Below are positions 1 through 6,582 of a stretch of DNA of 8,584 nucleotides, in pieces (the stretch's first letter is position 1; each line of letters starts with the position of its first letter). Made by a program: the position numbers and the translations under genes. The stretch comes from Phycisphaerales bacterium (GTDB lineage: Bacteria; Planctomycetota; Phycisphaerae; Phycisphaerales; UBA1924). The stretch spans positions 1 to 8,584 of the forward strand of contig JAESSR010000077.1 of the NCBI GenBank assembly GCA_016764015.1, read 5' to 3'. Under the pieces are notes generated by a model. That model did no database searches, was not told the DNA's origin, and was given only the letters and a program-made list of their open reading frames with translations.

Positions 1-273
1 CCGAAGCGTTTCTGTTTGTGTTGCGATATCAAATAGATGTACTGAACCATAGGCAAACTCGGTAAGTTCCGCGTTTGCAGCTACGGCGAGTACACCATTA
101 TTGATTGCCACTGAATGCCCAAAATTCTGTCCAATTGGCCCCAACTCTGTTGGCGGCAATATCGTGCGATCTTCGTTCACCAACTGCCCATTCGCCGGCA
201 TAGAGCACAAAGAACAACAACTGAGCACACTGATGAGCAGGCTCTTACATACAGATAAATGATTTGTTTTCAA
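1..273 (-). CDS. Secreted FG-GAP-like repeat protein, N-terminal part (cut by window edge)
   Basis: The first 91 residues of a secreted protein; the rest lies beyond the left edge. It opens with Lys-Thr-Asn-His and a hydrophobic stretch at residues 11-24, with likely cleavage after the small residues near 27-29, so a Sec signal peptide is likely. Residues 50-76 carry an FG-GAP-like blade: FGHSVAINNG, an Ala/Val strand, then a YGSVHLF strand. This matches the repeats of the neighbour at 558-1997, so the two are probably paralogues. The TTG start is chosen because a GAGGGAG ribosome-binding site (281-287) sits seven bases upstream and the signal peptide begins at once. An in-frame GTG near 350 has an AAGAGGA upstream and would add about 26 residues ahead of the signal peptide, so I disfavour it. 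The ligand or role is unknown. Whether it ends in a dockerin-like module cannot be seen. Confidence 0.75.
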   Translation of the reverse strand, partial: MKTNHLSVCKSLLISVLSCCSLCSMPANGQLVNEDRTILPPTELGPIGQNFGHSVAINNGVLAVAANAELTEFAYGSVHLFDIATQTETLR

Positions 274-280
274 AACTGAA

Positions 281-287
281 CTCCCTC
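281..287 (-). promoter_or_regulatory. Ribosome-binding site deciding the TTG start at 273
   Basis: The minus strand reads GAGGGAG, then seven bases, then TTG. The strong match and ideal spacing support the TTG at 271-273 as the start of the left-edge gene. Confidence 0.6.
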
Positions 288-304
288 TGGTAAGATTGAG
301 CGAT

Positions 305-332
305 ATCTTACAGCATCCTACAACTTCCACAA
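305..332 (-). promoter_or_regulatory. Candidate sigma-70-type promoter for the left-edge gene
   Basis: On the minus strand TTGTGG (327-332) is followed by a 16-base spacer and TAAGAT (305-310), which is about 31 bases before the TTG start. Each box matches consensus at about four of six positions, and an AT-rich run lies just upstream. Planctomycete promoters are poorly defined, so this rests only on the consensus match and position. Confidence 0.3.
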
Positions 333-462
333 CTAAAAAATGAACACTCACATAAAAAATCCTCTTGGGTGATGACCTGCCTTGACCAAAATCCTGACCT
401 AACGGGTCAACAAACGGACCAGAGCGTGTCAAGCCATATTTCCACTGTTCTCAGTATCAATC

Positions 463-493
463 AAAAAACACCACTGGTTGCGTACCAGCGGCG
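463..493 (-). terminator. Intrinsic terminator of the propeller/dockerin gene
   Basis: On the minus strand, about 65 bases after the stop at 558, a 10-bp stem (484-493 with 469-478, including two G-T pairs) encloses the loop ACGCA and is followed at once by six T residues (468-463). This is the classic rho-independent layout and the best terminator in the window. It separates the gene at 558-1997 from the left-edge gene. Confidence 0.8.
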
Positions 494-500
494 TTTTCTG

Positions 501-516
501 CTTCTTTCGAAAGAAG
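501..516. repeat. Perfect 16-bp palindrome
   Basis: CTTCTTTCGAAAGAAG is its own reverse complement. It lies between the stop codon at 558 and the terminator at 463-493. As RNA it could fold into a short hairpin ahead of the terminator; as DNA it could bind a dimeric protein. Nothing else in the window shares it, and its role is unknown. Confidence 0.6.
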
Positions 517-557
517 TAGAGACGAAGAGAATCGAACGCTCGACCCCTGGCATGCTC

Positions 558-1997
558 TTATGGGCAACCAGCAGCAAACGCTTGAAGAAATCCTGAAACA
601 TCGAAGAAGTTGAATGTTCCGTCGCCGGTGAAATCAGCAATCGGATCTTCACTAGCAAATGCACTGAGGAATGCAGATACATCAAAGAAGTTCAGCACGC
701 CATCGCTTGTAAGATCGGCTTGACATGGAAGGGTGCATTCGATATTGAATACATAGGCTGATCCGGATTCGAGCCCCGCAGCATTGTCAAAATAGGCACC
801 CACCAAAATAGTGTCACCAGAAATGGCAACCGAGCGACCGAAGTGGTCGCCGATATCTCCGTCTGTAGCAAGCAGTTCGCCTTGTTGTACCCACCCGGCG
901 TCGTCACGCATAAAGAGATAAGCGGAGCCAGCATCAAGCCCGTTGTCAGCATGCGCGAAACTGCCAACAACTGCCTGATTACCAGAAATCGATACAGAGT
1001 ACCCAAATCGATCGTTTGGCGTTCCGTCATCAGGGAGTATTTTGTTCTCTTGAGTCCATGCCGCGCCATCGTAGTGATAGGCATAGGCAGCGCCGGCTTT
1101 GAATCCGTTGTCGCCGTCCCAAGTTGTGCCGATGATTGCGTTCGCGCCTTCGATCGCGACGGAGTATCCGAAGTGATCATCGAGCCCGCCGTCGGCAGGT
1201 GCGATTTTGGCTTCTTGGGTCCATGCTGTGCCGTCATATCGGTAGATATACGCTGCTCCAGAATCGATGTCGTTGACATCGTTCCATTTCGCCCCGACGA
1301 TGATCAGGTTTTCATCCATTGATACCGACCAGCCAAACTTATCAAGCGTTGCCCCATCCGATGCGAGGAGTTTGGCTTCTTCGACCCATGATGTTCCATC
1401 GTATCGGAAGACATAGGCCGACCCGGAGTCGATCCCGTTATCGTCATCCCAGATGGCTCCGATGACCGCGACATTGCCTTTGATCGCAACGGCTCGCCCG
1501 AACCGATCATCGATCGCTCCGTCTGATGCGAGCAACTTTGCATCCCACCGCCAGAGAGTCCCGTCGTACCGGAAGATGTAGGCTGATCCCGATCGTGACC
1601 CAAGATCTGTGTCAAAGACAGCCCCCACGATCGCAACATCGCCATCGATTGAGACCGAGGTACCGAATCGGTCTTCAGGACCGACATCGCTGGGGAAGAG
1701 TTTTCTGAGTCGAACCCAGGAAGCGCCGTTGAATCCGTAGATATAGGCAGAACCAGCGTTGATGCCGTTGATCGAATCGTGATAGGCACCGATGATGGCT
1801 GTATCACCAGATACAGATACCGCACGCCCGAACCGATCAAGCGGCTGCGCAACGCCCGGGACGATTTTGGCAAACTCGACAGGCGTGCAAGTTTGTGCGC
1901 TTGACAAACCTGCCAGCGTACTAAGCACTCCGAGTGCGCACACTCGGATGCATGATTTGTGTGATCTACCCATAGGTGTTTTTTTCTTGTTAAACAT
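558..1997 (-). CDS. Secreted seven-repeat FG-GAP-like beta-propeller protein with C-terminal dockerin-like module
   Basis: A 479-residue exported protein. A basic N-terminus and hydrophobic core (residues 18-32) end at Ser-Ser-Ala-Gln, a likely signal peptidase site near residue 34. Seven repeats follow, their FG dipeptides at 56, 111, 166, 221, 276, 331 and 386, a strict 55-residue period. Each repeat runs FGxSVxIxG, a hydrophobic strand ending in Gly, an Asp/Asn-rich turn, GSAYxF, then a Trp strand. Seven repeats suit a closed seven-bladed propeller. Residues 421-479 hold two EF-hand-like loops (Asp428-Asp439 and Asp455-Asp466, both with NFFDVS) flanked by Cys421, Cys425 and Cys478, and end in Ala-Gly-Cys-Pro. 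This resembles the GC-type dockerin-like anchoring modules of planctomycetes. The ATG has GAGGAG five bases upstream. I infer surface display or calcium-dependent docking; the binding partner is unknown. Confidence 0.88.
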   Translation of the reverse strand: MFNKKKTPMGRSHKSCIRVCALGVLSTLAGLSSAQTCTPVEFAKIVPGVAQPLDRFGRAVSVSGDTAIIGAYHDSINGINAGSAYIYGFNGASWVRLRKLFPSDVGPEDRFGTSVSIDGDVAIVGAVFDTDLGSRSGSAYIFRYDGTLWRWDAKLLASDGAIDDRFGRAVAIKGNVAVIGAIWDDDNGIDSGSAYVFRYDGTSWVEEAKLLASDGATLDKFGWSVSMDENLIIVGAKWNDVNDIDSGAAYIYRYDGTAWTQEAKIAPADGGLDDHFGYSVAIEGANAIIGTTWDGDNGFKAGAAYAYHYDGAAWTQENKILPDDGTPNDRFGYSVSISGNQAVVGSFAHADNGLDAGSAYLFMRDDAGWVQQGELLATDGDIGDHFGRSVAISGDTILVGAYFDNAAGLESGSAYVFNIECTLPCQADLTSDGVLNFFDVSAFLSAFASEDPIADFTGDGTFNFFDVSGFLQAFAAGCP

Positions 1998-2063
1998 ACG
2001 AACTCCTCACTGATACCAATCGTGACTCTACTCTTCTTAGTTCTAAGCAATCCCGATACCAAA

Positions 2064-2084
2064 GCACAAAGGGCTGAATTGTGC
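2064..2084 (-). terminator. Possible hairpin terminator after the ABC-type gene
   Basis: GCACAA (2064-2069) and TTGTGC (2079-2084) form a 6-bp stem around a 9-base loop, with only TTT following on the minus strand. It lies in the 170-base gap between the exporter-like gene and the propeller gene. It is weak as a terminator and could equally be an operator or chance. Confidence 0.25.
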
Positions 2085-2167
2085 CCCTAGAGAGCGAGAG
2101 CGGACCTACCTTGGCTTGCTCTGGCCATACCCTCAAATCGGCGCCGGCCAATACTCGCCAAAGCGGA

Positions 2168-3844
2168 TCAAGCCCGCGGGGTATCGAGTTTGATAATTTT
2201 GGATGCGATCCGTTTCACCCATCGCTTGTTCGATGCAATCACGATCAATCGAGACTTTGATTCGTGCTCGATCCAGTCGCTCAACCCTTCGATCTCTTTG
2301 CGATTAAGCCCGAGCTCGGGTTGATCGATCAGCACGATCGGCGGGTTGTTGACCATCGCACATGCCAAGGCAAGCCGAAGACCCATGCCGCCGGTGGCCC
2401 AAGCGTGTTGTTGGAGTGATTTCAACTCTTTGAGTTCTTCAATGCTTGGTTCATCGTTCGATATCATCGAAGTCGAATCGAGGGCTTCTCTGAAGGTGCT
2501 GATTTCATTCGTATAGAGTGTTGTTGGGATCATCAGTCTTTGTGCATCGACCCACCCGATGTTTTTTCGGATATCAGAGACACGGAGTTTGCGTGCGTCG
2601 ATCCCATCGAGCCCGATGCGTCCTTCGTGTGGTCTTCGAAGGCGAAGGATCAACTCAAAGAATGCATTGGTTGATTGGGCATCGCCGCGGACGATCACGC
2701 ACCCCGGACCAGAGAGTGTTCTGGTAAGATCACGGATCACCCATCGCCCGTGTACATCTTTATACCCGACATCCTTGAATCGAATGCGCATCTCGGTCCC
2801 GGTATATGGCTCGAGTTTTTCGTCCAACCCGGGTTCTGGTTTCCGGGTGAGCAGTGCATCGATGCGATCGAAAGCGACCTTGACGCGGTGATACGCAATA
2901 TTAGTCGAGGTCAGTCGGCTGATCGGCGAACGGATCAACACGGAGAGCCAGATTGCCCCGACAATGTCGCCGCTGGTCGCTTGGTTGTGCAAGATCAGCA
3001 TCGAGCCCCAGATTCCGATGGCGCACAACGACAACGACCCCACTGTCAACGCGAGTGCTTGTCCGGATGAATCAAGGAACGATCGACGGATGAATGACTT
3101 GGCTATCACATCAATCCGCTCATTGAGCGGTTCGATGCTCGCCTGCTTCGCGTTGGCTGCCTTGATCGCGGGGATCATCGCGAGCCGATCGGTGAGATCG
3201 CCGGTGAGCCGAGATTGTTCTGATCGAGCAGCCCGAGTCCATTTCCGGGCGCGTGGGTTGATAAACACCAACACGGGGAGCAGAGCCAATGGCGGGATGA
3301 CGAGGGCGTAGAGCAGTTGGACATGGATAAACTCGATCGCGACCAAGACCCCGATGATGGTCAGGATGTCGGCTGGGATCGAGACCATCTTGTTGGCGAG
3401 CCACCCGCGGAGCCCTTGAGCATCGCCAACGAATCGGATAACGATTTTGCCCGCAGCTCGTTTGTCGAAGTATCCCAGAGGAAGATCGTGGATATGGGCG
3501 AGCATCTCTTTGCGAATGTCGACGATGATCTGCTGGGCGAAGATTTCGCCGAACACGCCTTTGATCCATCGGCTGATGCCCCGAATCAGGGTTAGACCGA
3601 CAAGCACCCCCCCCAGCATCCATAGAGTCCGTTCGATTTCGGCTTGATCGATATGTGTGCCGACCTCTTGGCCAACAAGGTTCACCATCTTGCGGGTGAG
3701 CAATGCCAAAGGTATCCCAACGGCCTGCGCAACGGTAGCTGCACAGGTCGTCAGTGCGAACAGTTTCCACCTCTGGCGGATCTGAGGAATCAATCTAGTC
3801 GTTGATCGGTGCTCCATTGAATCACCTGATGGTAGACTTGCCAT
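2168..3844 (-). CDS. ABC-exporter-like protein with degenerate (probably inactive) ATPase domain
   Basis: A 558-residue protein with the exporter half-transporter plan. Residues 25-320 form a type I exporter membrane domain with about six hydrophobic segments (near 29-50, 74-90, 155-174, 177-196, 263-285, 290-306) and the usual cytoplasmic-loop features, such as LPLGYFDKRAAGKI. Residues 350-556 align in order with an ABC ATPase, but the key sites are changed. The Walker A region (386-394, RGDAQSTNA) lacks glycines and lysine. The signature is ATGGM (483-487). Walker B VLID (504-507) is followed by Gln508, not the catalytic Glu. The H-loop position is Ser538. Downstream hydrophobic strands are kept and the frame is intact, so this looks like a maintained pseudo-ATPase, not decay. 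The start six bases after the preceding stop has a TAAGG site; ATG at 3817 with AGGTGA is an alternative. The substrate is unknown. Confidence 0.85.
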   Translation of the reverse strand: MASLPSGDSMEHRSTTRLIPQIRQRWKLFALTTCAATVAQAVGIPLALLTRKMVNLVGQEVGTHIDQAEIERTLWMLGGVLVGLTLIRGISRWIKGVFGEIFAQQIIVDIRKEMLAHIHDLPLGYFDKRAAGKIVIRFVGDAQGLRGWLANKMVSIPADILTIIGVLVAIEFIHVQLLYALVIPPLALLPVLVFINPRARKWTRAARSEQSRLTGDLTDRLAMIPAIKAANAKQASIEPLNERIDVIAKSFIRRSFLDSSGQALALTVGSLSLCAIGIWGSMLILHNQATSGDIVGAIWLSVLIRSPISRLTSTNIAYHRVKVAFDRIDALLTRKPEPGLDEKLEPYTGTEMRIRFKDVGYKDVHGRWVIRDLTRTLSGPGCVIVRGDAQSTNAFFELILRLRRPHEGRIGLDGIDARKLRVSDIRKNIGWVDAQRLMIPTTLYTNEISTFREALDSTSMISNDEPSIEELKELKSLQQHAWATGGMGLRLALACAMVNNPPIVLIDQPELGLNRKEIEGLSDWIEHESKSRLIVIASNKRWVKRIASKIIKLDTPRA

Positions 3845-3850
3845 GAAACC

Positions 3851-4987
3851 TTACCCAGCGAGCACGCCATTGATCGGTCGGATGGCAGCTATCGATCCTT
3901 CTTTTTTCATACCAAAGATCATCGATGCGATGTCCGGACAGAGCAACTGATCGCGGGTATAAACCGGCAAACTTGTCTCATCCTTTGCTTCACGAGTTGA
4001 GAGCGCAGAACGAGTGACCATGCCGGATACGCCGCAGATCGGAAGCCCACGATCCGCTAATCGACGGACGCCGGATTCAACCCCGAGCGCGTCATTGCAG
4101 GTGTAGAGCATCTTGTCGAGCGTATTGTTTTTGGCAAAGTGATCGAGAAGCATGACTGTTTCACGCTGGGTCACGCCGTCAGCGATTTCGAGAACGATGA
4201 CATCTGGCTTGTCGAGCATCAGATCGCACAAAATACGATTGGTGAGATCATCAAGCTGATCGATCTCAAGATCAGCGGTTGATGCATACCCAGCCTGGGT
4301 AAAGTCTAACACACGGACCGATCCTGCTGATTTGAAGTAGGTCAGATCTTTTGCCGATGCGGTACCCGTAATCTTGGCTGATCCAACCCGAAGCCCTGCC
4401 CTTGTAAGCCCGTTAATGAGCGCGAAGGCAGCGGTTGTTTTCCCTGAATCCATCGCCGAACCGACCACACACATGACCTGCGTGCCTTTGGTATTTGGGA
4501 TTCCCGCGGGGAGCGCATAATCACCGAGTTGAACTCGTCGTCCGTTTTCATCAACCAGATATCCCATTGGCTTGAGCAAGGTTGGTTGTTTCATTTCTGC
4601 GGGGATCCCTGAGACCTGCCCGCACACGCCGCCAGCACAGACGAAGTGAACCTGGTCAAGAGTATCGGGGACGATCGCCTGGAACTGCCCGGTGGCATAG
4701 CGAGGCGAGAAGGACAACCCAACGAGATCGCCCATAAAGAGCTTTGACTTGCTTTGATTCCGAAGATCAAGTCGTGTGTGTCGTCCGATGTTGGCGATCT
4801 GAGAAACGAGGATGTCGTTGGCGCGAGGCGGGGCACTGTCAAGCTGGATACTCCCAGTTGCTTGTGCCTGCTCCCATGTCATGGGTAGATTCGGCACCCG
4901 AGACATGGCGTAGCCCCACTTGATCTGCTCGCCGCCGCGTGGTGCAGGCAGTACAAACTCGATTGATTCTATTTGAGACATGATCAC
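3851..4987 (-). CDS. P-loop NTPase of unknown function, two-domain
   Basis: A 378-residue soluble protein with no signal peptide or membrane helix. Residues 1-165 are an N-terminal domain without a motif I can name; it contains a CAGGVCG segment (117-123), which could bind metal or be incidental. Residues 168-378 form a P-loop domain: Walker A is GSAMDSGKTT (176-185, Lys183), then GSAKITGTASAKD (202-214), a VLDFTQAGYAST segment, and VIVLEIADG (263-271) as a Walker B-like strand. The order resembles the dethiobiotin synthetase/MobB/CobQ-type NTPase class, but I cannot assign a named family. The GTG start is chosen because AGGAGG (4996-5001) lies eight bases upstream. ATG at 4981 would place that site 14 bases away, and a TTG at 5083 has only a weak site. 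It lies six bases before the exporter-like gene, so the two are very likely co-transcribed. Confidence 0.82.
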   Translation of the reverse strand: MIMSQIESIEFVLPAPRGGEQIKWGYAMSRVPNLPMTWEQAQATGSIQLDSAPPRANDILVSQIANIGRHTRLDLRNQSKSKLFMGDLVGLSFSPRYATGQFQAIVPDTLDQVHFVCAGGVCGQVSGIPAEMKQPTLLKPMGYLVDENGRRVQLGDYALPAGIPNTKGTQVMCVVGSAMDSGKTTAAFALINGLTRAGLRVGSAKITGTASAKDLTYFKSAGSVRVLDFTQAGYASTADLEIDQLDDLTNRILCDLMLDKPDVIVLEIADGVTQRETVMLLDHFAKNNTLDKMLYTCNDALGVESGVRRLADRGLPICGVSGMVTRSALSTREAKDETSLPVYTRDQLLCPDIASMIFGMKKEGSIAAIRPINGVLAG

Positions 4988-4995
4988 TTTCCAAA

Positions 4996-5001
4996 CCTCC
5001 T
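4996..5001 (-). promoter_or_regulatory. Ribosome-binding site deciding the GTG start at 4987
   Basis: AGGAGG on the minus strand lies eight bases before GTG (4985-4987) and 14 bases before the in-frame ATG (4979-4981). The spacing favours the GTG as the initiation codon of the P-loop NTPase. Confidence 0.6.
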
Positions 5002-5129
5002 CACAAGCCAAACGCGTCGATTGACCTGAACCATACAAACTAAATAACCAAAGCCCATCCAAACGAAATGGATTAGCCCACAAAAGTACCCTTGCACATC
5101 TCGTGCCAATCCTGGATGCGATGAAAACT

Positions 5130-5159
5130 AAAAATTATCGGGATATTGAAAACCGATAA
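5130..5159 (-). terminator. AT-rich hairpin with T-run, possible terminator
   Basis: On the minus strand TTATCGG (5159-5153) pairs perfectly with CCGATAA (5141-5135) across an 11-base loop and is followed at once by TTTTT (5134-5130). It would stop any porin transcript reading past the first hairpin. The stem is modest in stability, so an operator for the NTPase gene is an alternative. Confidence 0.45.
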
Positions 5160-5320
5160 GTGAGCATTGGCTTTCTCTGGTCAAAGTTATTGGTTGAACT
5201 GGCTCAGACTGACCAGTTTTCGCTTTGTCTCATGCAAATGAAAACACAAGAGATACAACACGACGAGGTCGTGCCCGACGGTTCTTTCCGGGTGTCGGGA
5301 TCAGAGCAGTTGATTATCTA

Positions 5321-5350
5321 CCCGAAGGAGCCGAAGACGGCTCCGACGGG
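5321..5350 (-). terminator. GC-rich hairpin after the porin gene
   Basis: GGAGCCG (5327-5333) and CGGCTCC (5338-5344) form a perfect 7-bp stem with a 4-base loop. CCCG and CGGG flanks (5321-5324, 5347-5350) can extend it across a small internal loop. It lies about 40 to 70 bases past the porin stop. There is no T-run on the minus strand, so it may stabilise the mRNA 3' end or terminate weakly. Confidence 0.45.
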
Positions 5351-5389
5351 GCGCCCAGAAATAACGCTGCACGAGCCGTCAGGCACGGT

Positions 5390-6550
5390 CTAGAACAAGA
5401 ACTGAACCTGACCACGGAGTACGAACTGTCCCTCTTCGCCGGCGACATCAGGCCGCCAGCCAGCACCGGCGGATCGCCATGTCGTTGTCACCTCATCAAA
5501 GCTGAAGCCGGCATCGATCGTGAACTTGGCGTCGTGTCCGCTCATGTAATGATTCACCCCGACCTCAATGAGATTCAAGCTCTTGCCCCCATCTTCATCG
5601 CCGTGCGTGAACCGAGTAAACAACTCGGTCTTGTCATTGATAAAAAACGCCCCCTGTATGAGCGTGCCAAACTGATCAACATCGGGTGACCCATCTTCTT
5701 CGATCTGTGCTCCCACAAGGGCAACGAAGATGCTCGAACCGCCGAAATCGGCGGTGAGGTCGATCGACCAGTTGAGTGTCGTTGTATCGGCATCGGCTGG
5801 ATCGGTCGGGTCTGCATCAAGATACCCGATCCCGGCTCCGAGCATCGTGGCAGGGTTGTCATCGCGAAAGCTCGTAAAATCACTCATTTCTGATCGTTTG
5901 CCAGAGAGCATGACCTCGCCTCGGAGAATATATTCCCATATCTGATCGCCAGCGAATGTGTCGGTGACATCCATCACGGATGCGGTCGCTCGGACCTTGT
6001 CGGTGCGGTACAAAAACGCGACTCCCTGGTTGTAGGACTGACCAAAGGCAGCGCTGAGCAACGAACGCTCAGCAGCCAACTGATACTTGCTCGATATCGC
6101 CTGTTCACGCATCACCGATGGACGAAACTGCCCCACTTTCAATGTCCACTCATCGGACATTTTGAATCGCGCGTACACTTCTTCGACGCTCATTACGCCG
6201 GTGCTTCGTGAGAATGCCATGCCGACCGTATATCTGATGCGTGGATCGTCAAGCCGACCGGTTGCCTTAATCTTAGTCCTCCGAGCCTCGAACCCGTTAG
6301 AAATTGTGCCACCGGGCACTTCTGTTCGTGCATTAAAGATGTATCGCGTCTGGATCTGCATGCTCAGCTTAAGTGAAGATTCTTGGTTCAGATACCAAGA
6401 ACGCGTATCCGCATCATGAAGCAAGTCTCGGTACCTCACGAAGTCAGCTTGATTATCTGTTGTAGTTGCCGCGACAATGCTCGAAGCACAAAGCATCAAT
6501 GCCCCGGTGCTCAACATGTTTACTATTCTTTGTCTCTGAGTTTTGTTCAA
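5390..6550 (-). CDS. Outer-membrane porin, phosphate-selective OprP/OprO-like
   Basis: A 386-residue outer-membrane beta-barrel protein. Residues 1-28 are a signal peptide: Lys/Arg-rich start, hydrophobic core near 13-26, likely cut after Val-Ala-Ala. A short Asp/Arg-rich linker (32-50) precedes the barrel. Amphipathic strands begin with LSMQIQTRYIFN (62-73) and GFEARRTKIKATG (86-98), the arrangement seen in phosphate-selective porins O and P. The chain ends in an aromatic strand closing with Phe-Leu-Phe, the usual C-terminal signal for barrel assembly. The TTG start directly follows an in-frame TAG and has GGGG seven bases upstream. ATG at 6517 is possible but would remove most of the positively charged N-region. 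Family membership does not fix the solute; anion selectivity is only suggested. It may be co-transcribed with the permease upstream. Confidence 0.82.
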   Translation of the reverse strand: MNKTQRQRIVNMLSTGALMLCASSIVAATTTDNQADFVRYRDLLHDADTRSWYLNQESSLKLSMQIQTRYIFNARTEVPGGTISNGFEARRTKIKATGRLDDPRIRYTVGMAFSRSTGVMSVEEVYARFKMSDEWTLKVGQFRPSVMREQAISSKYQLAAERSLLSAAFGQSYNQGVAFLYRTDKVRATASVMDVTDTFAGDQIWEYILRGEVMLSGKRSEMSDFTSFRDDNPATMLGAGIGYLDADPTDPADADTTTLNWSIDLTADFGGSSIFVALVGAQIEEDGSPDVDQFGTLIQGAFFINDKTELFTRFTHGDEDGGKSLNLIEVGVNHYMSGHDAKFTIDAGFSFDEVTTTWRSAGAGWRPDVAGEEGQFVLRGQVQFLF

Positions 6551-6582
6551 CTATCTACCCCGTTATGTTGCTCGCATTGTGC

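Larger units (their letters stand above)
4988..5389. other. 402-base intergenic region rich in inverted repeats
   Basis: No convincing gene lies here. A plus-strand frame from 5160 has no ribosome-binding site and runs into the porin gene antisense, so I leave it out. The spacer holds two candidate terminators (5321-5350 and 5130-5159). Between them, AACTGG (5197-5202) can pair with CCAGTT (5213-5218), while CTGGTC (5178-5183) can pair with GACCAG (5211-5216), using nearly the same right arm. The promoter of the P-loop NTPase must lie in the lower part, but I cannot place it firmly. Confidence 0.6.

Noticed and set aside
517..590. A complete tRNA gene on the minus strand overlapping the 3' end of the propeller gene
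   Set aside because: Only a T-loop-like piece is present, with a mismatched stem. No anticodon arm or acceptor stem can be formed.
843..1322. Plus-strand open frame of 159 codons
   Set aside because: It is fully antisense to the repeat region of the propeller gene, has no family-like sequence, and arises from the biased codon use of the opposite strand.
2139..2146. CGGCGCCG palindrome downstream of the exporter-like gene
   Set aside because: An 8-bp GC palindrome with no T-run and no second copy; expected by chance.
4988..5083. Longer N-terminus for the P-loop NTPase from a TTG at 5083
   Set aside because: Only a weak site precedes that TTG, while a strong AGGAGG lies eight bases before the GTG at 4987. 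The extra residues do not look like a domain or signal peptide.
5160..5393. Plus-strand frame of 77 codons in the porin-NTPase gap
   Set aside because: It has a GTG start with no ribosome-binding site, spans two inverted repeats, and ends antisense inside the porin. Nothing in it is recognisable.
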